Origin: an uncultured Eubacteriales bacterium
GTDB lineage: Bacteria > Bacillota > Clostridia > Oscillospirales > Acutalibacteraceae
Length of the DNA: 64,000 nt
Direction: 5' to 3'
NCBI GenBank assembly: GCA_934444365.1
Contig: CAKSCM010000008.1
Location: 1-64,000 of the forward strand
Part shown: piece after piece, positions 43,852 through 51,780 of the stretch
How positions within the stretch are numbered: the first letter of the stretch is position 1
Layout: the number at the start of each line of letters is the position of its first letter
Position numbers and translations under genes: made by a program
Notes under the pieces: generated by a model
Database searches by the model: none
The model's input: the letters and a program-made list of their open reading frames with translations, nothing else
Told to the model about the DNA's origin: nothing

Positions 43852-45600
43852 ATGAACCCGTTTTACATTTATCAATTGCGCGAGGACGGCACCGCCCGTT
43901 CGTACGACGAGGCAATAGCCGCCGCATGTATGCAGGGTCTTGCCAACCGCGACTCGGCAAACATATATCTTGTTTGCGAAGACGACGAGAAACACCGTAC
44001 AGGCGCCCCGGGCTACGACCGGTTCGGTTCCAGAATAACCAGGCCGAGGGCAACACCTTGGTTCTGGCTTGACAAAATGCGCGAGGAGGGACGGTGGCTA
44101 AACGGCCGCGAATACAAAAAGCTTTGCAGCATTGACGAGCTTTTTGAAATAACAAAGGAACATATAAACGGTGCCGTTATATGGGACACCGAGGTTCCCT
44201 CCACCGTAAACGTTGCAACAACGGTTGCCGGCGTCGAGGGTCTGATTGTCATGAGCGAAGAGTTTTTTGAGGACTTTGGCAAACGCCACGGCCTTGAAAT
44301 AAAATGCGACCTACGGGGCAAATTCGACGGCCGAATTACCGGTTCCGCCAAGGTGGATGCATATAACTGGGCGATCGAGAATTATCTCGAAAAGGAGCTG
44401 TGCTCAAACCGGCTTATCGCCAATTTAAACGACGCCTGGCACACAAGGCAATTCGGCTGGACCACCTACTGCCTCGAGCGCGACAGAATTATAGCCGAAA
44501 AGGCTTTTTGCTTTGAGCTGTCGCCCTGGGAGTATTTTAATCCCAAGGACGAGCCGGATGAGCCGTTGGGCCTTGAAAAAGCGACCATGCTGAAAATTTT
44601 TGAAACGGTCTGCAAAAATTCAAAAGGTAATAACATGACCGAATTTTTCGGCTTTTTCAACATCGAAAAGCTTGAGGACGGACAGGAAAACGGCGTACTG
44701 ACCGAATGGGAACAGGTACATCTTATGTCGCCGTATAACATTTATCAAAATACAGTTGTAAACGACGTTTACAATCAGTCCTTCCATAAATGGGCTCCGA
44801 GAGGGCCTTTAAAGCAGGGCCGTCCCTTTGATGAAAAGGAGCTCGAAAACAAGCTCTATTTATGTATTCAGATTTGCGACATGGACTCGGCTACTCCGCT
44901 TTACGATACCATGGTTCAGCTCTGGCACGACGAAAGACGGGGCGAGCTGCCTTTGGCTTGGGGTATAAATCCGAATTTAGCCGAAACATATCCCGATTTA
45001 TTTGAGTATTTTTACTCCACAAGGAGCGACAACGATTATTTTTGCGCCGATGCCGGTGCGGCAGGATATTTTAACGCGTCAAGAATTCCGGATGAGCACT
45101 GGGACACCGTTATAAAGCACTGCAAATACTGGTACGATGAGACCGACATGACCATATCCGGTATGGTTCTCGACGGCGACCATCCGACTAAAAAGGTTTT
45201 GTCCTCTTATGCAAAATTCTCCCCCGACGGATTCTGCTCCCTTGTATCGGGCTATCACGGCGGACGAAATATCCGTCCGGCCCGTCAGATATTCGACGGA
45301 ATGCCGGTATCGCACATGACCATTGCCGGATGCGACTGGCTCGGCTCCGCTGAAAAAATGGCCGAGCTGCTCACCGAATGCTACGTCGGCAGGATGAGCG
45401 CCAATCGTCCCGAATTCCTTTATTACAGGATATGCTACCGCGATCCGGGCGAAATGTTCGACGTGTATTACGAGCTTAAAAAGCTTAATCCCCATTTAAC
45501 CATCGAAGCGGTCGATCCGTACACCTATTTTGATCTTATAGCGAAGTACTGCAAGTCAAGACACGGGCTTGATCCCTGCATCGGCGCGAGCGCTCTTTGA
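43852..45600 (+). CDS. cytoplasmic GxGYxYP-family protein
   Basis: A 582-residue protein without signal peptide or dockerin, related along its length to residues 100-735 of the secreted protein at 30540-32762. Shared landmarks are VIWDTEVPSTVNVATTVAG (the other has LWDPQAPSTANVAQTICG), WGINPNLAETYP, DNDYFCADAGAAGY and a final VDPYTYFDLIAK. The family is thought to be glycoside-hydrolase-like; no activity can be assigned. GGGGAGG lies 11 nt before the ATG. It is a single-gene unit. Confidence 0.82.
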   Translation: MNPFYIYQLREDGTARSYDEAIAAACMQGLANRDSANIYLVCEDDEKHRTGAPGYDRFGSRITRPRATPWFWLDKMREEGRWLNGREYKKLCSIDELFEITKEHINGAVIWDTEVPSTVNVATTVAGVEGLIVMSEEFFEDFGKRHGLEIKCDLRGKFDGRITGSAKVDAYNWAIENYLEKELCSNRLIANLNDAWHTRQFGWTTYCLERDRIIAEKAFCFELSPWEYFNPKDEPDEPLGLEKATMLKIFETVCKNSKGNNMTEFFGFFNIEKLEDGQENGVLTEWEQVHLMSPYNIYQNTVVNDVYNQSFHKWAPRGPLKQGRPFDEKELENKLYLCIQICDMDSATPLYDTMVQLWHDERRGELPLAWGINPNLAETYPDLFEYFYSTRSDNDYFCADAGAAGYFNASRIPDEHWDTVIKHCKYWYDETDMTISGMVLDGDHPTKKVLSSYAKFSPDGFCSLVSGYHGGRNIRPARQIFDGMPVSHMTIAGCDWLGSAEKMAELLTECYVGRMSANRPEFLYYRICYRDPGEMFDVYYELKKLNPHLTIEAVDPYTYFDLIAKYCKSRHGLDPCIGASAL

Positions 45601-45656
45601 TGTCGGTTTTTCAAAGACAATTCTTGCGGTAAATTGCGAAAAAAACAACAATTAAA

Positions 45657-45702
45657 AAAGACGGCTTTCCCCTTATTTTAAGAGGATAGCCGCCTTTTTA
45701 TT
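45657..45702. terminator. bidirectional terminator between convergent genes
   Basis: A long stem of AAGACGGCT-TTCC-CTT against AAGAGGATAGCCGCCTT with few mismatches, an A-run before and a T-run after. It ends the GxGYxYP gene and serA. Confidence 0.85.
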
Positions 45703-45739
45703 CTACGGAAAATAACGGTCGTTTATGGCAAAGACCGGA

Positions 45740-46900
45740 TTATTTTATGACCCTTACCTTTATCATTCCCTCAATGCCGGTAAGCTTTTCTATCACGCTG
45801 TCTCCCGCCGCCGGGACGTCTATCATCGTGTAGGCAAGCTCTCCGCGCGATTTGTTGAGCATGTTGTCTATATTTACGTTCTCAGCCGAAACAATGCCCG
45901 ATATCTGGGTCAGCATATTCGGGATGTTGCGGTGAATAAGGCATATACGGCAGGCGCTGCTGCGAAGAGCGCTGACCGAAGGCAGATTAACCGAATTTAC
46001 TATATTGCCGTTTTCAAGGTAATCCTTAAGCTGTCTGACCGCCATGCGGGCGCAATTATCCTCCGATTCGGGGGTGGATGCTCCAAGATGGGGAATGGCG
46101 ATAATTCCGTCAACACCTAAAAGCTCATCGCTCGGGAAATCGGTAACGTAGGACGCGACCTTTCCGCTTTCGAGCGCCGAGATGATATCGGCCGAATTAA
46201 CCAGCTCTCCGCGCGCGAAGTTAAGAATTCTTACCCCGTCCTTCATTACGGCGAGGGTATCGGCGCAAACGGTGTTGCGGGTTGAATCGTTAAGCGGAAC
46301 ATGAAGGGTAATATAATCGCACTCAGCGAATATTTCCTTTATATCAAGCGCATGCTTTATTGAGCTTGACAAATGCCACGCCGTATCGACCGACATAAAC
46401 GGATCGTAGCCGTAAACCTCCATACCCAGGGCAACGGCACAGTTGGCAACATTCGCACCTATCGCGCCGAGACCGATAACGCCGAGCTTTTTACCGCTTA
46501 TTTCGGGGCCGGCAAAAGCGCCCTTGCCCTTTTCGACGGCCTTTTTAACATCGTCGCCGCCCTTAAGGGTCCTTGCCCACTCTATACCGGCAACAATTTT
46601 TCTCGAGGACAAAAACAGTCCTGCAAGCACAAGCTCCTTAACCGCGTTGGCGTTGGCTCCGGGAGTATTAAAGACTACTATTCCCTTTTCGCCGCATGTC
46701 TCAACCGGAATATTGTTAACCCCGGCGCCGGCCCTGGCGATGGCAAGCAGATTGTCGCCCATTACCGTGTCGTGCATTGAGGCCGAGCGCACAAGCACCG
46801 CATCGGGATTTTCGATATCGTCGGCATAAATATAGCTTTCGGGAGAAAGCCTTTTAAGCCCCTTTTGGGATATTTTATTGAGTGTTTTTATCTTGAACAT
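45740..46900 (-). CDS. serA: D-3-phosphoglycerate dehydrogenase
   Basis: A 386-residue short-form enzyme. The substrate domain has ARAGAGVNNIP. The NAD-binding domain has GVIGLGAIGANVA near 138-150 and NFARGELV with the catalytic Arg. HLGASTPESEDNCA holds the catalytic His. A C-terminal ACT domain (about 318-386) is present. It makes 3-phosphohydroxypyruvate, the first step of serine synthesis; the ACT domain suggests feedback control. It follows serC after 20 nt. Confidence 0.95.
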   Translation of the reverse strand: MFKIKTLNKISQKGLKRLSPESYIYADDIENPDAVLVRSASMHDTVMGDNLLAIARAGAGVNNIPVETCGEKGIVVFNTPGANANAVKELVLAGLFLSSRKIVAGIEWARTLKGGDDVKKAVEKGKGAFAGPEISGKKLGVIGLGAIGANVANCAVALGMEVYGYDPFMSVDTAWHLSSSIKHALDIKEIFAECDYITLHVPLNDSTRNTVCADTLAVMKDGVRILNFARGELVNSADIISALESGKVASYVTDFPSDELLGVDGIIAIPHLGASTPESEDNCARMAVRQLKDYLENGNIVNSVNLPSVSALRSSACRICLIHRNIPNMLTQISGIVSAENVNIDNMLNKSRGELAYTMIDVPAAGDSVIEKLTGIEGMIKVRVIK

Positions 46901-46920
46901 GAAAGCTCCCCCTTAAACTT

Positions 46921-48006
46921 TTAACCGTTGGCCTTTTCAAAGGCCTTCATAAAGTCAACCAGCTTTTCCACTCCGACGGTGGGCATGGCGTTATATACCG
47001 AAGCCCTCATTCCGCCGACCGAGCGATGCCCCTTAAGATTGACAAATCCGGCGGCAGCGGCTTCGCTGACGAATTTGGCGTCAAGCTCCTCATTGCCGGT
47101 TATAAAGGGAATATTCATAAGCGAGCGGTCTTCCTTTACCACCGTGCCCTTAAACAGCTTGCTCGAATCAAGAAAATCGTATATCATAGCCGCCTTGTTC
47201 TCGTTGATCTTCTTCATGTTTTCAAGACCGCCGATCTCGTCGCGCAGCCACTCAAGCACGAGCTTGCAGATATATATGCACCAGCACGGCGGAGTATTGA
47301 ACATCGAACCGGCGTCGGCATGTGTCTTGTAATTGAACATGGTCGGGGTCATTTCCTGTGCGTGGCCGATAAGATCCTCGCGGATTATAACAACGGTAAG
47401 ACCGGCGGGTGCGAGGTTCTTCTGCGCTCCGGCGTAAAGCAGTCCGAAACGGCTAACGTCTATGGGCTCGGAGACTATGCAGGACGATATATCGCCAACA
47501 AGGGTAACATTTCCGGTATCGGGCAGGGTGTGGTACTTGGTGCCGTATATGGTATTGTTTACGCATATATGAACGTAATCGGCCTCCTTGTCAAAATCCG
47601 CCGCGGTTGTTTTGGGAATATAGGAAAAGGTTTTGTCCTTCGATGAAGCAACCTCGCGCGCCGCACCGTAACGTGCAGCCTCCTTATAGGCCTTGTTGGC
47701 CCACTGTCCGGTGATTATATAATCGGCCTTGCCTGATCCGGTCATAAGATTAAGCGGCACCATCGCAAACTGCGACGAAGCTCCGCCCTGCAAAAACAGA
47801 ACCTTGTAGTTGTCGGGAATATTCATGACCTCGCGCATGGCCGCCTCGGCTCCGTCGATTATTCCCTGATAAACCTTTGAGCGATGGGACATCTCCATTA
47901 CCGACTGACCCGATCCGTTGTAATCGAGCATTTCGGCAGCGGCTCGTCTGAGAACCCCCTCATCGAGCATGGACGGACCGGCGGAAAAATTGTAAACTCT
48001 TGACAT
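46921..48006 (-). CDS. serC: phosphoserine aminotransferase
   Basis: A 361-residue PLP enzyme. It begins MSRVYNFSAGPSMLDEGVL, has FLQGGASSQFAMVPLNL, and carries the PLP lysine in LLYAGAQKNLAPAG. It converts 3-phosphohydroxypyruvate to phosphoserine. AAAGGAG precedes the ATG at 48006; the longer frame is unsupported. It is first in the serC-serA operon. No serB is present. Confidence 0.96.
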   Translation of the reverse strand: MSRVYNFSAGPSMLDEGVLRRAAAEMLDYNGSGQSVMEMSHRSKVYQGIIDGAEAAMREVMNIPDNYKVLFLQGGASSQFAMVPLNLMTGSGKADYIITGQWANKAYKEAARYGAAREVASSKDKTFSYIPKTTAADFDKEADYVHICVNNTIYGTKYHTLPDTGNVTLVGDISSCIVSEPIDVSRFGLLYAGAQKNLAPAGLTVVIIREDLIGHAQEMTPTMFNYKTHADAGSMFNTPPCWCIYICKLVLEWLRDEIGGLENMKKINENKAAMIYDFLDSSKLFKGTVVKEDRSLMNIPFITGNEELDAKFVSEAAAAGFVNLKGHRSVGGMRASVYNAMPTVGVEKLVDFMKAFEKANG

Positions 48007-48232
48007 TGACTTTTCTCCTTTGCTGATATAATCACCTAAGCCCTCGGCTTTTGTGCTTCGCGCCAAGCAATCAGCGACAATCCGAAGGCCAAAACAAATG
48101 CCCTCTGGCCGCAAACCGGATTTTTAACGTTTTCGTCCGGATGAAAAAACTAACCGGCAACACAGGTTTTGCCTTTACCCGGTTTTAATTTCGCCCTGTT
48201 TTGCTTTTGCGCGATATGTCATCTTGTATTCC

Positions 48233-48261
48233 ATTATATTCGCGCAAGACCTTTAAGTCAA
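48233..48261 (-). promoter_or_regulatory. promoter of serC-serA
   Basis: TTGACT-17-TATAAT on the complement. The leader to serC is about 220 nt; I looked for T-box or riboswitch signatures in it and found none. Confidence 0.85.
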
Positions 48262-48267
48262 TAGCGA

Positions 48268-48285
48268 TTGTTAAAAAAGTAACAA
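48268..48285. promoter_or_regulatory. Rex-like palindrome upstream of serC-serA
   Basis: TTGTTAAAAAAGTAACAA differs by one base from the Rex consensus TTGTTAAnnnnTTAACAA. It lies 6 bp upstream of the -35 element. A related inverted repeat, TTGTTA with TAACAA across 7 bp, lies at 48320-48338, about 50 bp away. Confidence 0.5.
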
Positions 48286-48540
48286 TTTATTTTAGCTGAA
48301 TGACTAAAAAACAAAGAAATTGTTATTGTTTTTAACAAACACATGCAAAAAAGCTACAATTATGCATGTGCGGCATTTAAATTTACAGGCCTCTGATAAA
48401 TTTTACGGTAAATTATATTCTACGATGTCGGTTTTCCCCGGGCTTTTTTGCTCACATCCATACGTCTTTTATACCATAGGACTTTTCGTAGGCTTTGTGC
48501 TAAACCAAGCTGAAAAACGATACGAATTTCGCCAAAAACA

Positions 48541-48600
48541 AAAGCGCCGCAACATTTAAAGCTTATACTCCAAATGTTGCAGCGCTTTATTTTAATTCAA
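48541..48600. terminator. bidirectional terminator downstream of the GLUG protein gene
   Basis: AAAGCGCCGCAACATTT (48541-48557) pairs with AAATGTTGCAGCGCTTT (48572-48588), one mismatch, with T-runs on either strand. Between it and the serC control region (48340-48540) no gene is seen. Confidence 0.9.
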
Positions 48601-48634
48601 TTTACCTTTACAGCTACAGCTTTAAAAACGATTT

Positions 48635-51007
48635 TTACGCATTCTCTCTTTTGCGTAAAACAACCAATACGGCGGCAAAGGCCAGACCGCTTATGATTGC
48701 CAGGGCAAACATCAAAGCAATGTCGGTACCGTCGGCCGTTTTGGGAGGCGTGTTACGGTCGGCATTACCGTTTTCACCCTGCGACTCGCCGGAATTTTCC
48801 GAACTTGCCGTGCCGTTATTATCGGAGCCGGTATTCGACGAATCCGACGGGGTATCGGGCGTATTATCCGAAGACGTTCCGCCGCTCGACTCACCGGTGG
48901 CCGGTATTACGACCGGTGCGGTTATTTCATTTTTACCAGCCTCATCGGAGAACATTTTTCCGCAGTCTTCGCAGGTCCAGTAGGCCTCATAACCGTTCTC
49001 GGTACCGGTCGCGTCTTTTTTCTCGGTCTTTTTAAGAGAATGGCCGGTCTTGTTTATTACGGTCGGGTTCTCTATCTCGTTTTCGGCCGCCTCGTCCGAG
49101 AATATCTTCTCGCAATTCTCGCAGGTCCAGTAGGCCTCATAGCCGTCCTCGGTGCAGGTCGCGTCTTTCTTTTCGGTCTTCTTAAGCGAGTGACCGGTCT
49201 TGTTTATTACGGTCGGGTTTTCTATTTCGTTTTCAACTGCCTCATCCGAGAATATCTTCTCGCAATTCTCGCAAGTCCAGTAAGCCTCATAACCGTCTTC
49301 GGTGCAGGTCGCGTCCTTTTTCTCGGTCTTCTTGAGCGAATGGCCGGTCTTGTTTATTACGGTCGGGTTTTCTATTTCGTTTTCGGCCGCCTCGTCCGAG
49401 AATGTCTTTTCGCAATTCTCGCAGGTCCAGTAGGCCTCATAACCGTCTTCGGTGCAGGTCGCGTCCTTTTTCTCGGTCTTCTTGAGCGAATGGCCGGTCT
49501 TGTTTATTACGGTCGGGTTTTCTATTTCGTTTTCGGCCGCCTCGTCCGAGAATGTCTTTTCGCAATTCTCGCAGGTCCAGTAGGCCTCATAGCCGTCCTC
49601 GGTGCAGGTTGCGTCTTTTTTCTCGGTCTTCTTAAGCGAATGGCCGGTCTTGTCAATTGCAACACTGGAGGTCTCATCCGGCGAATCACAACGCTTGCAA
49701 TGATACGATTTACTGCCGTCGTTAGTACAGTCGGGCTGTGAATCCACAACGTATTCGTCGGTGTTATAATCATGCGAGCCGTAATAATCAACGCATATAT
49801 TCGCCATTACCTTCTTCGTGGTCTCGGCCGATATGTCGTTGGTACCTTCTGATCCGGTTCCTCCGACAGCGTTCATTTCGGTGTTTTTATCGGCATCGAA
49901 AGAGCATTTTTCGGTGGTGCCGGAAACATCATAGCCCACAAATCCGCCAATGATATTACCGGCTTGTGTGGCCGAAACGGTACCGGCAGCGTGGGAATTT
50001 TTAATGGTACAGCCGTAGTTGGTTCCGACAAATCCGCCGGTTCTTAAGGGCTGATCCAGACTCAATGTTGTAGTAACCTTGCTGTAAGATACGCAGTTCG
50101 ATATTGTTACATCCTGGCTTATAAAGCCGATGAAACCGCCGACATTCCAGTCGTTTACCTGAACGTCGCCGTAGCTTGCGCATTTTTCAATTTTGGTCTC
50201 ATAAAAAGCGATTCCTGCAAATCCGCCTACGCACCACGAGCCGCTCACATCGCCATTGGCCACACACCGGCTTACACTGCCCAGGAAGGCACGTCCGATA
50301 AAGCCGCCGGCATTTGAAGCGCCTTTTACAGTAGTGGAAGCGGAGCAGTCCGCTATATTCGCATACGAGGAATATCCTACCAGACCGCCGGTTATGGCGC
50401 TGCCGCTTGCAACCGTTCCGCTTGCACTGCAGCCGGTAATGGCTATGCTGCCGCCGTATCCCTCGACCGCTCCGCCGACAATAACGCCGGCCGAATCGTA
50501 GATTTCATCGTCCTCATTAGTATTGGCTTCGGTCTTTACATAAGCATCCTTTACAATAAGATTGCTTATAGTGCCGTTCGAAAAGTTTCCGAAAAGGCCG
50601 GCCGTATACTTGTTTTCACTTTCGTCAACATATAAACCGGTGATGGTTTTGCCGTCGCCCGCAAAATAGCCGTTGAATGAATGGAACGACTCAAGCTGAC
50701 TTCCGTTTCCGATAGGAGTCCAGCGGTGAGCCGACAAATCCAGATTATTACCTAATTTAAAATACTTTCCGCTGTACGGATTTGGATATATTCCGCTGTT
50801 AAAGGCGACCGCCACACCGGCGAGCTCCTCGGGCGTTGTTATAATGTACGGATTTTCTTCGCTGCCGTCGCCGGCGGCAATGCTGCCGGCCGCGTAATCG
50901 GCCCAGTTACCGGTAGGAACCGCCACGTTATCGGCGATGACAAATGCCGGAACAAGAGCCAAACACAGCGCAATGCACAGTGTAAGCGCTATATACTTCA
51001 GCTTCAT
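48635..51007 (-). CDS. cell-wall-anchored GLUG-repeat surface protein
   Basis: A 790-residue protein. A signal peptide (about 1-26) and an all-beta region with GLUG-type repeats (about 100-400, e.g. NAGGFIGRAFLGSVSRC and GNIIGGFVGYD) come first. Five tandem 50-residue repeats (about 450-700) follow, each starting KTGHSLKKTEKKDAT and holding the pair TCENCEK. After a Ser/Asn/Gly-rich linker come PPKTADG, a membrane helix and RKREN, a variant sortase sorting signal. The partial Cys-x2-Cys pairs could form zinc knuckles. Probably an adhesin or envelope protein; ligand unknown. The start at 51007 follows a GGGGGA stretch. Confidence 0.85.
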   Translation of the reverse strand: MKLKYIALTLCIALCLALVPAFVIADNVAVPTGNWADYAAGSIAAGDGSEENPYIITTPEELAGVAVAFNSGIYPNPYSGKYFKLGNNLDLSAHRWTPIGNGSQLESFHSFNGYFAGDGKTITGLYVDESENKYTAGLFGNFSNGTISNLIVKDAYVKTEANTNEDDEIYDSAGVIVGGAVEGYGGSIAITGCSASGTVASGSAITGGLVGYSSYANIADCSASTTVKGASNAGGFIGRAFLGSVSRCVANGDVSGSWCVGGFAGIAFYETKIEKCASYGDVQVNDWNVGGFIGFISQDVTISNCVSYSKVTTTLSLDQPLRTGGFVGTNYGCTIKNSHAAGTVSATQAGNIIGGFVGYDVSGTTEKCSFDADKNTEMNAVGGTGSEGTNDISAETTKKVMANICVDYYGSHDYNTDEYVVDSQPDCTNDGSKSYHCKRCDSPDETSSVAIDKTGHSLKKTEKKDATCTEDGYEAYWTCENCEKTFSDEAAENEIENPTVINKTGHSLKKTEKKDATCTEDGYEAYWTCENCEKTFSDEAAENEIENPTVINKTGHSLKKTEKKDATCTEDGYEAYWTCENCEKIFSDEAVENEIENPTVINKTGHSLKKTEKKDATCTEDGYEAYWTCENCEKIFSDEAAENEIENPTVINKTGHSLKKTEKKDATGTENGYEAYWTCEDCGKMFSDEAGKNEITAPVVIPATGESSGGTSSDNTPDTPSDSSNTGSDNNGTASSENSGESQGENGNADRNTPPKTADGTDIALMFALAIISGLAFAAVLVVLRKRENA
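48904..49653 (-). repeat. five tandem 150-bp in-frame repeats
   Basis: The segment TCGGTCTT recurs at 49023, 49173, 49323, 49473 and 49623, exactly 150 bp apart. Inner copies are nearly identical in DNA. The copy nearest the C-terminus has diverged: CTED became GTEN, and ENCEK became EDCGK. The array lies wholly inside the GLUG protein gene. Confidence 0.95.
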
Positions 51008-51085
51008 AATGTTAAAAGTCCCCCTTGTAATAAGTGTAAGCTGCAAAAGATAAGGAAAACGCCGTCGGCATTTCCCTTATCTCCT

Positions 51086-51114
51086 ATTTTAATTCATATC
51101 GTCGTTTTTTGCAA
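51086..51114 (-). promoter_or_regulatory. probable promoter of the GLUG protein gene
   Basis: TTGCAA-17-TAAAAT on the complement, about 75 nt before the ATG. Confidence 0.5.
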
Positions 51115-51203
51115 TACGAAAATCGTGACATTTATTCAATAAAATTTGTCGTATTGTACTATATGGCATGATTTTAAAGAGAATAATTTTTGCTCGAAAT
51201 CTA

Positions 51204-51231
51204 TTGACCTTTACAAAGATATAGTTATAAT
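51204..51231 (+). promoter_or_regulatory. promoter of the marR-ABC exporter operon
   Basis: TTGACC and TATAAT with a 16-bp spacer, about 45 nt before the ATG of marR. Confidence 0.7.
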
Positions 51232-51234
51232 AAT

Positions 51235-51264
51235 AGATATTCTAATATTAGACTTTTAATATCT
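51235..51264. promoter_or_regulatory. palindromic operator for the MarR protein
   Basis: The perfect 12-bp palindrome TCTAATATTAGA (51241-51252) is enclosed by AGATATT (51235-51241) and AATATCT (51258-51264). It starts right after the -10 box and covers the expected transcription start, the usual place for MarR autorepression. Confidence 0.65.
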
Positions 51265-51277
51265 GAGGAGGATTGCC

Positions 51278-51778
51278 ATGTACCAGTGGAATTATACCGC
51301 CGCTAAAATATTCGGTAACGCGAACCGGTTTATCGAGGCCTATCATACCGCGCTGCAGCCGATTTGCAAAAAAACAGGACTGCCGCCCATGGCCGCCGAT
51401 ATTTTGATGTTTGTTGCAAACAATCCTCAAAACGGTACGGCCAAGGACATTTGTCGGTGCAGAGGTTTTAAATCCGGCATTGTGTCCGTCCATGTTGACC
51501 GGCTTGTAAATGAGGGATTGCTTTTAAGGAAGAGCGTTGCCGGAGACCGGAGAAAAACACGGCTTGTTTGCACGGATACGGCCGGCAATATCATCGAAAA
51601 GGGCCGCGAGCTGCAAAAAAGCTTTGCCGAAAGACTGCTTATAGGACTGTCCGACGAGGATATAGCTGTATTCCGCAACTGCCTTGCGGTGATCGGCAAA
51701 AACATTGAAAAAATCCGCAAAAGCGAAGCTTCGACAAATAATAACGAAAACCCCAAAAAACAGGAGGATAAAGAATAG
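51278..51778 (+). CDS. MarR-family transcriptional regulator
   Basis: A 166-residue winged-helix protein. MAADILMFVANNPQNGTAKDICRCRGFKSGIVSVHVDRLVNEGLLLR contains the HTH (about 40-88), and RRKTRLVCTDTAG is the wing. GAGGAGG stands before the ATG. It ends 2 nt before an ABC exporter gene, so it most likely represses its own operon until a drug or metabolite is bound. Confidence 0.93.
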   Translation: MYQWNYTAAKIFGNANRFIEAYHTALQPICKKTGLPPMAADILMFVANNPQNGTAKDICRCRGFKSGIVSVHVDRLVNEGLLLRKSVAGDRRKTRLVCTDTAGNIIEKGRELQKSFAERLLIGLSDEDIAVFRNCLAVIGKNIEKIRKSEASTNNNENPKKQEDKE

Positions 51779-51780
51779 CC

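Noticed and set aside
48007..48232. T-box or amino-acid riboswitch in the serC leader
   Set aside because: No T-box core sequence, specifier hairpin or terminator/antiterminator pair could be recognised.
49040..49741. 233-codon repetitive open frame antisense to the GLUG protein repeats
   Set aside because: Its periodicity comes from the 150-bp repeats of the real gene, which has a signal peptide and sorting signal.
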